64,000 nucleotides of DNA from Streptomyces sp. NBC_01264. Lineage in GTDB: Bacteria; Actinomycetota; Actinomycetes; Streptomycetales; Streptomycetaceae. The translations under genes were made by a program, and so were the position numbers. This document shows positions 51,189-59,801 of the stretch, piece after piece. The number at the start of each line of letters is the position of its first letter. Position 1 is the first letter of the stretch. The DNA is taken from assembly GCF_026340675.1 (NCBI RefSeq), contig NZ_JAPEOX010000001.1:1240001-1304000 (forward strand), read 5' to 3'. Below the pieces are notes generated by a model, which saw only the letters and a program-made list of their open reading frames with translations, was not told where the DNA came from and did no database searches.

Positions 51189-51704
51189 ATGATCCTCCCG
51201 AAGGACCGGGACCCGCGCTTGGTGACGATCCGCCGGGGCGGGACCCTCACCGACGCGGATCACCACCTCCTCGCCCTGTGGGCGGCGTCCTGCGCCGAGC
51301 ACGTCCTCGGCCTGTTCGAGTCGGTCCGGCCCGAGGACCCGCGGCCGCGCGAGGCGATCGAGCACATCCGCGCCTGGGTGCGCGGCGAGGTCACCATGAC
51401 CGTGTCACGCGCGGCGGGCGGCCACGCGATGGGCGCGGCCAGGGACCTGCGCGGAGCGGCCCGCCACGCCGCGTACGCCGCGGGCCAGGCCGGGGCCGTC
51501 GCCCACGTCGCCGCGCACGAGCTCGGTGCGGCCGCCTATGCGATCAAGGCCGCACGCGCGGCGGCGCCGGAAGGGGAGGGCGAGGCGGCGGGCCGACGGG
51601 AGTGCCGCTGGCAGCGCGACCAGCTCCCGGAGGCGATCCGCGCCCTCGTGCTCGACGACCAGCGGCTGCGCAACGACATCTGCTGGTCGGCCTTCGACTG
51701 CTGA
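51189..51704 (+). CDS. Putative immunity protein (Imm5-like domain)
   Basis: This 171-residue all-helical soluble protein has DADHHLLALWAASCAEHVL at the N-terminus, a central Ala/His-rich part (AARHAAYAAGQAGAVAHVAA) and a highly conserved-looking end, WQRDQLPEAIRALVLDDQRL then NDICWSAFDC. It resembles the family annotated as putative immunity proteins (Imm5-like) in actinobacteria. No toxin gene is adjacent, so it is an orphan or has another role. GAAGGAGA lies 8 bases before the ATG. Confidence 0.78.
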   Translation: MILPKDRDPRLVTIRRGGTLTDADHHLLALWAASCAEHVLGLFESVRPEDPRPREAIEHIRAWVRGEVTMTVSRAAGGHAMGAARDLRGAARHAAYAAGQAGAVAHVAAHELGAAAYAIKAARAAAPEGEGEAAGRRECRWQRDQLPEAIRALVLDDQRLRNDICWSAFDC

Positions 51705-51741
51705 GCACGGCCTCCGGCACCGGGAGCGATCTCCGCCGCCC

Positions 51742-51993
51742 TCATGTCCCGTACGGGGCCTGGCCGTTCGGCCGCAACAGCACACGGTCACGGCCTATGT
51801 CGAAGCCGACGAGCGGTCGCCCCCGATCCTCGTCCCCTTCGGAAACCAGCACCACCGGCCGGCGCAGCCTGCGGCCGACCGCACCGAGGAACCCGCACAG
51901 TACGTCCACCCGCATCCTCGGTCGATCGACGCCGACGGGCCGGCCGAAGAACGCCTCGGCCGACGGCAGTGGAAGCGGGTCTCCCTCGGTCAC
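51742..51993 (-). CDS. Hypothetical protein, possibly 5'-truncated
   Basis: From the GTG at 51993 the frame gives 83 residues with a beta-strand-rich end (RRPVVLVSEGDEDRGRPLVG, FDIGRDRVLLRPNG). The same frame stays open upstream with protein-like sequence (DGAGLEGWQAVLDLVTENGW) to about 52060, but I find no ATG or GTG there. Either translation begins at the poor GTG, a rare codon is used, or the start has been lost by mutation. It converges on the immunity-like gene and follows the LacI gene. Confidence 0.5.
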   Translation of the reverse strand: MTEGDPLPLPSAEAFFGRPVGVDRPRMRVDVLCGFLGAVGRRLRRPVVLVSEGDEDRGRPLVGFDIGRDRVLLRPNGQAPYGT

Positions 51994-52132
51994 GGAGTAC
52001 TCGCCGCGCCACCCGTTCTCGGTGACGAGGTCCAGGACGGCTTGCCAGCCCTCGAGACCTGCCCCGTCCGGGCATGACGGCCGGACGCCGGCCGGGCCGC
52101 ACCCGGAATTCCTCGCGGGCCGCCGCCGGCGC

Positions 52133-53185
52133 TCACGCCGAGTCGCGGACCACCAGTTCCGGGTCGAAGAGCACCGCCGCCGGGTCCGCCGCGGCCGTGC
52201 CGGCCACCCGGTCCAGGAGGAGGCGGACCATCTCCGCCGCCATCTCCTCCACCGGCTGGCGGACCGTCGTCAGCCGGGGCCTCGCCGCCACCGCCGCGCC
52301 GGAGTCGTCGAAGCCGACCACCGCCACGTCCTCGGGGATCCGCCGGCCGTGTTCGCGCAGCACCAGGCAGGCGCCCTGGGCCATCAGGTCGTTCGCCGCG
52401 AACACCCCGTCCAGGTCGGGGTGTTCGGCCAGCAGGGCGCGCATCGCCTGCTCGCCGCCGTCCAGGGTGAAGTCCGCCTCGGCCACCCGTACCGCCGTTC
52501 CGGCCAGCGCCTCCCGGAAGCCCTCGACCCGGTCCCGGCTCGCCGGGACGTCCGCCGGGCCGCCGATCGCGGCGAGGCGTCGGCAGCCCCGGGCGAGGAG
52601 GTGCCGCGCGGCCAGCGCCCCGCCCTCGCGGTGGCGCAGGTCCACCCAGTCCAGCGGGATCCCGGGGGCGGGCCGGGCGAAGAGCACCGCGGGCTGGCCG
52701 GCCCGCGCGAGCATGCCGGGCAGCGGGTCACGGCCGTCGGTGGTGACGAGCAGCGCCCCGTCCCCGCCGCCCTGGGTGAGGTACGAGACCACCTGCGCGC
52801 GGTCCGCGTCCCCGTCGGCGAACAGCAGTACGGGATGCACCCCGCGCGGGCGCAGGGCCCGTACGACCCCGCTCACCACCCGTCCGAAGAAGGGGTCCTG
52901 GAACACCCGGCCGGTGTCCGCGCCGGCGCCCGAGACCACCAGCGCCACCGCACCCGAGCGGCGGGTCACCAGTGAGCGGGCCGCGCGGTTCGGCACGTAT
53001 CCGGTCGCGGCGACGGCCCGCTGGACCGCCTGCTGGATGGCGGGGTCCACATTGCGGACCCCGTTCACCACGCGGGACACCGTGGCCCGGGACACCCCGG
53101 CGGCGCGGGCCACGTCCTCCAGGGTCGGGGCCGTACCGGTGCCGGGGGCCGTCCCGGTGCCGGTGGCCGTGCTCGCTGCGTCCAT
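52133..53185 (-). CDS. LacI-family transcriptional regulator
   Basis: This 350-residue repressor has an N-terminal helix-turn-helix (TLEDVARAAGVSRATVSRVV) and hinge (NRAARSLVTRR), then a periplasmic-binding-protein-like sugar domain with VFAANDLMAQGACLVL and VAVVGFDDSG. The first 20 residues are a Thr/Gly-rich tail. LacI proteins release CG-centred palindromes when a sugar binds. Upstream on the same strand is a truncated MFS gene that may once have been a regulated transporter. The palindrome at 47431-47442 is one possible target. Confidence 0.93.
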   Translation of the reverse strand: MDAASTATGTGTAPGTGTAPTLEDVARAAGVSRATVSRVVNGVRNVDPAIQQAVQRAVAATGYVPNRAARSLVTRRSGAVALVVSGAGADTGRVFQDPFFGRVVSGVVRALRPRGVHPVLLFADGDADRAQVVSYLTQGGGDGALLVTTDGRDPLPGMLARAGQPAVLFARPAPGIPLDWVDLRHREGGALAARHLLARGCRRLAAIGGPADVPASRDRVEGFREALAGTAVRVAEADFTLDGGEQAMRALLAEHPDLDGVFAANDLMAQGACLVLREHGRRIPEDVAVVGFDDSGAAVAARPRLTTVRQPVEEMAAEMVRLLLDRVAGTAAADPAAVLFDPELVVRDSA

Positions 53186-53285
53186 GTCGGCACTTTAGCC
53201 GCCCGCGCCCTGCCCCCTCCCGGACCCCGGTCGGACCTCCGCCTCCCCTCGCGCGGGCGGATAGCACGCGCCGCGACCGGCCGGA

Positions 53286-53650
53286 TCAACCGGCGACGGC
53301 AGCGGGTGACTTGGGCTCGGGCGCCCGGAGTTCGGCTCGGCGGAGCACGGGGACGGCCAGGCCGAGGGCTGCGGCCAGCAGGCAGATCGCCCCGCAGCCG
53401 ACGAAGAAGGCGTCCGCTCCCCACAGCGCCACCGTGACGCCGACGGCGGGGAAGAGCACGGGAGCGAGGCCCAGCGTGCACAGGGTCGTCACCGAGGTGA
53501 CCCGTCCGAGATGGCGGGGGTCCGTCTCCGTCTGGACCAGCGCACCCGTCACGGTCGAGGTGAACCCGCTGGTCAGTCCGATCAGAGAACCGAGTGCGAC
53601 GGCGAGGGGCAGGCGACGCGAAGCAGTTCCTCCGGCCGCCTCGGGGCACC
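53286..53650 (-). pseudogene. MFS transporter, C-terminal fragment
   Basis: The frame reads LAVALGSLIGLTSGFTSTVT, ETDPRHLGRVTSVTTLC and WGADAFFVGCGAICLLAAAL to a stop at 53286: the last three or so membrane segments of an MFS exporter. Upstream of about 53650 the similarity ends abruptly in unrelated sequence next to the SDR promoter, so most of the gene is missing. An 88-residue product from the GTG at 53552 would not be a working transporter. Confidence 0.65.
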
Positions 53651-53777
53651 GCGCGGCCCCCTCGGCAGCGCACCGCGGAAGATCTTTTCCCTGGTCGGCC
53701 GGGTTGTCACGGTGTTAGCCTGCGGCCATCCCAGGTGTGGGCACGACACGGGGCAACGCGTCACACAGGAGGCTCAC

Positions 53778-54521
53778 ATGTCACGTCGACCGGTCACGAT
53801 CGTCACCGGAGGCAGTCGCGGAATCGGCGCCGCCACGTGCGTCCGGCTCGCCGCCGACGGGCACGATCTCGTCCTCGGCTACCTCCACGACGACGAGGCG
53901 GCCAAGGCCGCCGCCGAGCGGGTACGGGAGGCGGGCGCCCGGTGTGTGACCGTACGCGGTGACACGTCCGAGGAGTGCGGCGTGGAGCGGCTCTTCGACA
54001 TCGCCGGCGCGGAGTTCGGTGCGGTGACCGGGCTGGTCAACAACGCCGGAGTGACCGGCACCCCGGGCCGGCTCGCCGACATCCGGGTCGAGGACCTGCG
54101 CCGCGTGCTCGACGTGAACCTTTTCGGGTACCTGCTCTGCTGCCGCCGGGCCGCCCGGGACATGGCCGAGTCGGGCGGCGGAGCCATCGTCAACGTCTCC
54201 TCCGCGGCCGCCACCCTCGGCAGTCCCGGCCGCTACGTCCACTACGCCGCCACCAAGGCCGCCACTGACACGCTGACCCTGGGCCTCGCCAAGGAGCTGG
54301 GCCCCGACGGGATCCGGGTCAACGCCGTGGCCCCCGGCATCATCGACACCGACATGCACGCCGCCATGGGCGACCCCGACCGCCCGGCGCTCGCCGCCGC
54401 GGAGATCCCGCTCGGTCGGGCCGGGCAACCGGTGGAGGTCGCCGCGGCCATCGCTTGGCTGCTGTCCGCGGACGCGGCGTACACGACCGGTACGGTCCTG
54501 CGCGTCTCCGGCGGGCGCTGA
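53778..54521 (+). CDS. Short-chain dehydrogenase/reductase
   Basis: This 247-residue classical SDR has TGGSRGIG at residues 10-17, GLVNNAG (NNAG), catalytic Ser in VNVSSAAA, and the YAATK pair (YxxxK), ending in the usual GTVLRVSGG. It resembles FabG/glucose dehydrogenase-type NAD(P)H oxidoreductases. AGGAGG (53767-53772) is an ideal ribosome site 5 bases before the ATG. The substrate is unknown; it stands alone next to an MFS relic. Confidence 0.94.
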   Translation: MSRRPVTIVTGGSRGIGAATCVRLAADGHDLVLGYLHDDEAAKAAAERVREAGARCVTVRGDTSEECGVERLFDIAGAEFGAVTGLVNNAGVTGTPGRLADIRVEDLRRVLDVNLFGYLLCCRRAARDMAESGGGAIVNVSSAAATLGSPGRYVHYAATKAATDTLTLGLAKELGPDGIRVNAVAPGIIDTDMHAAMGDPDRPALAAAEIPLGRAGQPVEVAAAIAWLLSADAAYTTGTVLRVSGGR

Positions 54522-54566
54522 GAGGGCCCCGGCTCCGGCTGCGGAGTGGGGCAGGGGGCGGCTGTG

Positions 54567-55400
54567 TCAGCCCTCGGCTCCGAAAGCCGCGCGCGTGGCC
54601 GGACCGTAGACGCCCAGCGGATCGCCCGTGATGCTCCTGTTCTGCTGGAGCTGCATGACACCGCGCCGGGTCTGCTCGTCGTACACGCCGGTGACGGAGA
54701 CGTACGTGAACCCCTGCGCGTGGAGCCGTTCCTGCAGGGCGCGCACCTCGGCTCCGCGGTCCCCCGGACTCAGGGTCCCGCCCCCTGCGCCGCCCCCGCC
54801 CGGCGTCGGGCGCGTGCCCGTCGGGCCCCCGGGCTTCGGGTCCCGGCTCGCACTCGCCGACGGGCCGGACGAAGGCTGCCCCGTGACCTGCGGAGCCGAC
54901 GCGGACGGGCTTCCGGGCGCGCCCGTGGTCGGCCCGGCCGGCGGCGGCTCCTCCCCCGCCCCCGGGCTGCGTGCGGGGAGGACCGGCACGGACAGGTCCG
55001 GCGGAATCACGGCGCGCGGCGGCTCGTGGTCGGGGCCGCGCAGGAGGAACGCGAGGGCCCCCGCCGCCCCGAGTGCGAGCAGGGCGAGTCCCACCAACGG
55101 GAGTCGGCTGCCCCGCCGGTCGACGGCGGGAGCCGCCGGGTCCGCGGTGCGCTGCGCGGGATCGGGCTCCGCCCCGGGCCCACGTGAAGACCCGGACTCG
55201 ACGACGGACGGCCCGAAGTGCGTCGGTACGAAGATCCGCCCGGTCTCCTCCGGCCAGGCGGGCGCGGGCGGCCCGGGCGGCGGGCCCGAGGGGGCCACGT
55301 AGGGGCGTACGAGCAAGCGGTCGTCTTCGGGCACGATCCCACTCTCCTCAGGGTCCTCGCGGGCGGGGTCGGTCCGGGTGATGGTGTTCGACCGGCGCAC
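54567..55400 (-). CDS. Membrane-anchored peptidoglycan-binding (PG_binding_1) protein
   Basis: The 277-residue protein has a cytosolic Pro/Asp-rich N-terminus of about 95 residues, one membrane helix (LPLVGLALLALGAAGALAFLL), a long Pro/Ser/Gly-rich extracytoplasmic linker and a C-terminal peptidoglycan-binding domain of about 65 residues (LSPGDRGAEVRALQERLHAQ, GVYDEQTRRGVMQLQQ, GVYGPATRAAFG). It would hold the wall-binding module on the outer face of the membrane. The GTG at 55400 is the start. It is encoded downstream of the MFS gene on the same strand. Confidence 0.85.
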   Translation of the reverse strand: MRRSNTITRTDPAREDPEESGIVPEDDRLLVRPYVAPSGPPPGPPAPAWPEETGRIFVPTHFGPSVVESGSSRGPGAEPDPAQRTADPAAPAVDRRGSRLPLVGLALLALGAAGALAFLLRGPDHEPPRAVIPPDLSVPVLPARSPGAGEEPPPAGPTTGAPGSPSASAPQVTGQPSSGPSASASRDPKPGGPTGTRPTPGGGGAGGGTLSPGDRGAEVRALQERLHAQGFTYVSVTGVYDEQTRRGVMQLQQNRSITGDPLGVYGPATRAAFGAEG

Positions 55401-55591
55401 TCTTTGTCCAGGAGATGCCCCAGGTCAAGCCGGATGTCCGATCCGCCCCATCCGCCCCGCCAAGGCATGACCTCTGCCCCGGAAACCGCCCCGTCGGGAG
55501 CGGTCGCCCTGCCGCGCGGGATGACAGAACGTCCGGATTGCGGACGGTCAACTCCCGGTCCGGGATCCGGTCGTGGTCGACCGCCGGGCCA

Positions 55592-56938
55592 TCACCGGTC
55601 GGCCGGTGAGGCGTCGCGGTCGTCGGTGCGGCCTCCCGGATCGGAGGCACCGGCTGTGGTCGCCGCGCCCGCGCCCATGACGGCCCGCGTGGCCGTGCGG
55701 GAGGTGGAGGTGACCCGCACGGTGACGGCGGCCAGGGCCATGAGGGCGGCTCCGGTCCACGCGGCGGCGGGCACCGAGATCCCGTCGACCGCAAGACCGC
55801 CGGACAGGGCGCCCGCGGCGATGGCCAGGTTGAACATCGCCACCATCAGCGAGGAGGCCGCCTCGGCGTCGTCCGGCGCGGCCTTGATCATCCAGCTCTG
55901 GAGGCTGACCGAGACCCCGCCGTACGCGAGCCCCCAGGCCAGCAGCAGCACCGTCCCGCCGACCGCGCCCGGCACCGTGGCGATCAGCGCCAGGATCACG
56001 GCGAGACAGGCCCCGACCGTGAACAGCGTGCGGTACGGGTCACGCGCGCCCGCCAGGAAGTTGCCGGCCACGCCCGTCACTCCGTACCCGAGGAGGAGGG
56101 TGCTCACGTAGGCGGCGTCCACACCGGACAGGTCCTGCAGGATCGGCCGTACGAACGTGTACGCGGCGAACTGCCCCGTCACCAGCAGGAAGGTCACGGC
56201 GACCCCGGCCCGGACCGCACGGTTGCGCCGGAGCAGGGCGGGGAGCTGGGCGAAGGTGATGGTCCGGGTCGGCGGCAGCGGAGGCAGCAGCAGGAGCAGC
56301 GCGGCCAGGGTGAGCACACCGAGCCCGCCCACGGCCGCGAAGGCGCAGCGCCAGCCGCCCAGTTCGCCGAGCAGGGTTCCGGCCGGGACGCCGAGCACCG
56401 AGGCCGTGGGAACCCCGCCGAAGACGAGCGCGGTGGCCCGGCCGACGTGGTGCGCCGGGACGAGACGGACGGCGAGGCCGCCGGCTATGGCCCAGAACCC
56501 GCCGACGCTGACCCCTACGAGCAGCCGGGCGGCCAGCAGCACGCCGAATCCGGGTGCCAGGGCCGCGACCAGGTTGGCGAGGGCCATCAGGGCGATCAGG
56601 ACGACGAGCACCCAGCGCCGGTCGAGCCGGCCGGCGCCCACGGTGACGAAGAGCGCGCAGAATCCCGCGACCAGCCCCGGCACGGTGACCATCAGCCCGG
56701 CGGTGCCGTCGGACACGCCGAGATCGGCTCCTACGGGGGTGAGCAGGCCCACGGGCAGCAACTCGGAGGTGATGAGACAGAAGATCCCGAGGGCCACCGC
56801 CCCTACGGCCCCCCAGCCCCGCCACCCGGCGAGCCCGGCGGGCGGTCCCGTCGTGGCGGCGGGTACGGGTGCGGGGCCGTGCGGGTGCTTCGGCTCCGGG
56901 GCTTCGGGTTCGTTGCCGGGCGCGGGGGCTGCGGTCAT
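55592..56938 (-). CDS. MFS transporter, AraJ/EmrD-like drug or sugar efflux type
   Basis: This 448-residue membrane protein has twelve segments and DHA1-type features: GIFCLITSELLPVGLLTPVG in the first segment, the loop motif GRLDRRW, RLLVGVSVGGFWAIAGGLA, and FVRPILQDLSGV in the second half. Such carriers expel drugs, sugars or amino acids. The first 40 residues are a Pro-rich cytosolic tail, and the last 30 are Ala/Gly/Asp-rich. The ATG at 56938 has no clear ribosome site. Confidence 0.9.
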   Translation of the reverse strand: MTAAPAPGNEPEAPEPKHPHGPAPVPAATTGPPAGLAGWRGWGAVGAVALGIFCLITSELLPVGLLTPVGADLGVSDGTAGLMVTVPGLVAGFCALFVTVGAGRLDRRWVLVVLIALMALANLVAALAPGFGVLLAARLLVGVSVGGFWAIAGGLAVRLVPAHHVGRATALVFGGVPTASVLGVPAGTLLGELGGWRCAFAAVGGLGVLTLAALLLLLPPLPPTRTITFAQLPALLRRNRAVRAGVAVTFLLVTGQFAAYTFVRPILQDLSGVDAAYVSTLLLGYGVTGVAGNFLAGARDPYRTLFTVGACLAVILALIATVPGAVGGTVLLLAWGLAYGGVSVSLQSWMIKAAPDDAEAASSLMVAMFNLAIAAGALSGGLAVDGISVPAAAWTGAALMALAAVTVRVTSTSRTATRAVMGAGAATTAGASDPGGRTDDRDASPADR

Positions 56939-57337
56939 GGGGCGGGGCTCCGTACAGGGCAGGCAGGCGGGCAGACGGACGGGCACAGGCGGGCGGCCCA
57001 CCGGAGCGTGCCCGCCGCTGGGTCGTCTCGGCGGGACCCGGTCCGGGGAGCCGGCACGGCAACGCGGAGCACCGGAGGTCGCGCCTCCCCCGGCATCCGT
57101 ACTGTCGTTCCCCTCCGAACCTTGTCTGGGTTTCTCCGTCAGGTCCACCCCCGTCCAGGTGCGCGTTCTCCCGGACCGGTGAACCTCCCGTCACGGCAGA
57201 AACGATCGCGGTGAGCTCGCCGAACCCTTTCAGCAGCCTCCGCAGGGCGCTTCCCCCGCCCACTCGACCCTCCCGGTCCCGACCCGCACGCGGGAGAGCG
57301 GGAACCGGCCCGCCCTCCCGTGCGGCATGGTGGTCCG
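56939..57337. other. Intergenic region between the MFS gene and the second lipoprotein gene
   Basis: This stretch separates divergent genes. I see no coding frame with credible bias, no strong inverted repeat and no clear -10/-35 pair. Frames reading across it on both strands look like shadows of the high-GC composition. Confidence 0.6.
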
Positions 57338-57814
57338 ATGCAGTTACGCCGGGCCCTGCCCCTCTCCCTCGTCGCCCTGCTCGCGAGCGCCGGCTGCGTG
57401 TCGGTCGGCGGACCGCGGGGCGCCGACGTGCCCGCGCGCGACTCCGTGACCCCCGCCGACGCGCCGGAGCTGACCGGGCCGGCCGACGCCTCCCCCACGG
57501 CCGGTCCGGCCGGGCTCCCCGCCCAGTCGCTGCCCCTCGGTGAACTCCCGGCGCCGGCCGGCGCCGACCGGGACGGCGGCGGCCCCGCCCCCTCCCGGCG
57601 CGCCGCGAAGGCCCCCCGCCCGGCGGCCGAACGGCGTGCGAAACCGACCGCTCCGCGCCGCGCGCACCCGCCCAAGACGCCCGCCGCCCGGCCCGAACGC
57701 CCCGCGCGGGGCCCCGTACCGCCGCTCGCCCGCACGGACGAGCTGTGCGCGGCCGCGGAAGGTGCCCTGCCGCCTTCCATCGTGGACCTCTGCATCCGCC
57801 AGGCGGGCCGCTGA
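57338..57814 (+). CDS. Putative lipoprotein, paralogue of the 37344-37862 protein
   Basis: This 158-residue protein has a signal peptide with lipobox ASAGC (Cys near 20) followed by VSVGGPRG, a Pro/Ala/Arg-rich linker, and the C-terminal module LCAAAEGALPPSIVDLC with cysteines 16 residues apart. The other copy has VTVGPAGPG and LCAAARGTVDPAIVALC in the same places. Function is unknown. The conserved ends and free linker suggest an anchor and a small disulfide- or metal-binding head. Confidence 0.78.
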   Translation: MQLRRALPLSLVALLASAGCVSVGGPRGADVPARDSVTPADAPELTGPADASPTAGPAGLPAQSLPLGELPAPAGADRDGGGPAPSRRAAKAPRPAAERRAKPTAPRRAHPPKTPAARPERPARGPVPPLARTDELCAAAEGALPPSIVDLCIRQAGR

Positions 57815-57911
57815 CCCGACACGCGGGCCCGATCCTCTGATCCGACCTGCGGGCCCGACCTGCCGGCCCAAGCCTCTGACCTGTCCCGATGGCCCAATAT
57901 TCTGGCGGCGC

Positions 57912-57935
57912 TTGACTCTCACACCGTGTCAGGGC
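57912..57935 (+). promoter_or_regulatory. MerR-type promoter/operator element
   Basis: TTGACT at 57912-57917 is a good -35 hexamer followed directly by a partly symmetric TCTCACACCGTGTCAGG. MerR-family activators sit between -35 and a distant -10 in this way. The -10 is not clear. The element ends 17 bases before the MerR-type ATG, fitting autoregulation. Confidence 0.5.
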
Positions 57936-57952
57936 CTGCACTGGAAGGCGTC

Positions 57953-58789
57953 ATGTTCACCATCGGAGACTTCGCCAAGCACGGCCGGGTATCGGTCCGC
58001 ATGCTGCGTCACTACGACGCCCTCGGACTGCTGCGCCCGGCCCGTGTCGACCCCGCCAGCGGCTACCGCTCCTACGAGGCCGGGCAGCTCGCCCGCCTCA
58101 ACCGTGTCATCGCGCTCAAGGAGCTCGGCTTCAGCCTGGAACAGGTGGGGTCGATACTCGACGAGCTGGTCGGCGCGGAGGAGCTGCGCGGCATGCTGCG
58201 GCTGCGGCAGGCGGAACTGGAATCGGCCATGGCCGCCGCGGCGGCCCGGCTGGCCCAGGTCGAGACGAGGCTCCGGATCATCGAGAACGAGGGAACCATG
58301 TCTTGCGTCGACATCGTCGTCAAGAGCCTTCCGCCGGTCCGCCTCGCCGAGTTGAGCGGGGTCGCGGCCAGCTACGAGGGGCAGCACATCGGCCCGGTCA
58401 TCGGCCCGCTCTACGAAGAGCTGCTCAGCCGTGTCGAGGCCGCCGGAGTCAGGCTGACGGAGCCGGGCGTGGCGTACTACGAGGACGCCGGTGACGCGTC
58501 GCGGCCCGGCGCCGTCCTGGTCCACGCCGGGGTGGCGGTCGCCGCGGGCGTCCGGGCCGAGGACCTCGGAGGCGACGTGCGCATCGTCGTGCTGCCCGCC
58601 GTCGAGCGGGCGGCGACGGTCGTGCACCGGGGTCCGATGGACTCCGTCCTGCCGACCGCGCAGGCCCTGGCCCAGTGGATCGACGCGAACGGGGAGCGTT
58701 CCTCCGGCTACGCCCGCGAGGTGTCCCTGTCCTGCCCGGAGGACCGCGACCAGTGGGTCACCGAACTCCAGGAGCCCCTCGGCGCCTGA
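57953..58789 (+). CDS. MerR-family regulator with GyrI-like effector domain
   Basis: This 278-residue regulator has an N-terminal MerR winged helix (MFTIGDFAKHGRVSVRMLRH, YDALGLLRPARVD, YRSYEAGQLARL), a coiled-coil dimerisation helix (about 75-120), and a C-terminal GyrI/BmrR-like ligand domain of about 155 residues (VVHRGPMDSVLPTAQALAQW). This is the TipA/BmrR-type layout for sensing hydrophobic drugs. GGAAGG lies 5 bases before the ATG. No transporter gene is next to it in the same direction. Confidence 0.93.
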   Translation: MFTIGDFAKHGRVSVRMLRHYDALGLLRPARVDPASGYRSYEAGQLARLNRVIALKELGFSLEQVGSILDELVGAEELRGMLRLRQAELESAMAAAAARLAQVETRLRIIENEGTMSCVDIVVKSLPPVRLAELSGVAASYEGQHIGPVIGPLYEELLSRVEAAGVRLTEPGVAYYEDAGDASRPGAVLVHAGVAVAAGVRAEDLGGDVRIVVLPAVERAATVVHRGPMDSVLPTAQALAQWIDANGERSSGYAREVSLSCPEDRDQWVTELQEPLGA

Positions 58790-58818
58790 GGGCCCGCGCC
58801 TGCGGTTAGGCTCCGCTG

Positions 58819-59364
58819 ATGCAACGCGTACTCGTCGTCGGCATCAGCGGAGCCGGCAAGTCCACCCTGGCCAGGGAGTTGGGACGGCTGCTCGCCCTGC
58901 CGTACCGCGAGATGGACGTGTTGCACTTCTCCGGACCGGGGTGGGCGGTCAGCCCGTCCTACGTCGCGGACCTCGCGCGGATCGCGGAGGGCGACCGGTG
59001 GATCCTCGACTCCCACGGGCCCGAGGCCGCGCGCGAGCTGCTGTGGCGCCGGGCCGACACCGTGGTGTGGCTGGACCAGCCGCGCCGTACCGTGATGCGC
59101 CGGGTGCTGGTGCGCTCGCTGCGCCGGAGCCTGCTGCGGGAGCGGCTGTTCGGGGGCAACCGCGAGCGGTGGCGGGAGTGGCTGCTCGCCGACCACCCCG
59201 CGTGGTGGGCCTGGTCCCAGTACGGAGCCCGGCGCGCGGAGATCGGCGCTCTGGCCGGTGACCCGCGGTTCGCCCCGCTGCGCGTGGTCCGGCTGCGCTC
59301 CCCGAAGGCCGCCGAGGCCTGGCTGCGGGCTCAGCGCCCGGCCGGGCGGCCGGACGTCACGTAG
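58819..59364 (+). CDS. P-loop kinase-like protein (FlaR/topology-modulation type)
   Basis: This 181-residue adenylate-kinase-like protein has GISGAGKSTLARELG at residues 8-22 (Walker A), LPYREMDVLHF, WILDSHGPEA, ADTVVWLDQPRRTVMRRVL and a C-terminal RLRSPKAAEAWL. The type is annotated as topology modulation protein or adenylate kinase-related; true substrate unknown. Its start lies 29 bp after the MerR stop. The last 34 bases overlap the convergent gene. Confidence 0.88.
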   Translation: MQRVLVVGISGAGKSTLARELGRLLALPYREMDVLHFSGPGWAVSPSYVADLARIAEGDRWILDSHGPEAARELLWRRADTVVWLDQPRRTVMRRVLVRSLRRSLLRERLFGGNRERWREWLLADHPAWWAWSQYGARRAEIGALAGDPRFAPLRVVRLRSPKAAEAWLRAQRPAGRPDVT

Positions 59365-59684
59365 GCACGTCCCCGGGCGGCGCCTCGAACCGTTCCGCGC
59401 ACGGCTCCGCGCCGGACCGTGCGCAGCCGGCGCATCGTGGCGTGGCCGCGGCGGCGCCACTCCGCCCGCGGCAGACCGGCGCGCTGGCCGCCGCCGGTGA
59501 TCAGGGCGTTGACCGGTGCGTGCGGGTCCGCGGCGAGCCCCTTGGCCACCAGCACCCCGACCACGAGCGGGACCAGGGCCACGGCCAGGGCCGCGCCGGC
59601 GGTGGTCACGTGCTGCTGCATCCGCGGGCGGCTCGCGGCGGGCGCGGTGGCAGTGGCGGTGGCGGTGGCGGTCTCGGAGGTCAT
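59331..59684 (-). CDS. Hypothetical membrane protein, 117 residues
   Basis: One clear membrane helix (AGAALAVALVPLVVGVLVAK) lies near residues 29-48, followed by a basic Arg-rich tail. The N-terminus MTSETATATATATAP is coded by six-base GCCACC-type tandem repeats (about 59646-59672). No family is recognised. It converges on and overlaps the P-loop kinase gene. TACTCAG occurs twice (59729, 59752) in the divergent promoter region. Confidence 0.6.
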   Translation of the reverse strand: MTSETATATATATAPAASRPRMQQHVTTAGAALAVALVPLVVGVLVAKGLAADPHAPVNALITGGGQRAGLPRAEWRRRGHATMRRLRTVRRGAVRGTVRGAARGRAYVTSGRPAGR

Positions 59685-59801
59685 GCCCCCATCAGACCAG
59701 CGCAGGCCGTCCCGGGAATCGGGCCGGATACTCAGGCCGTTGGGTGTGAGGTACTCAGAAGCGGACCGGCGCGGCCGGACGGGACGAGGGGACGGCCGTA
59801 C

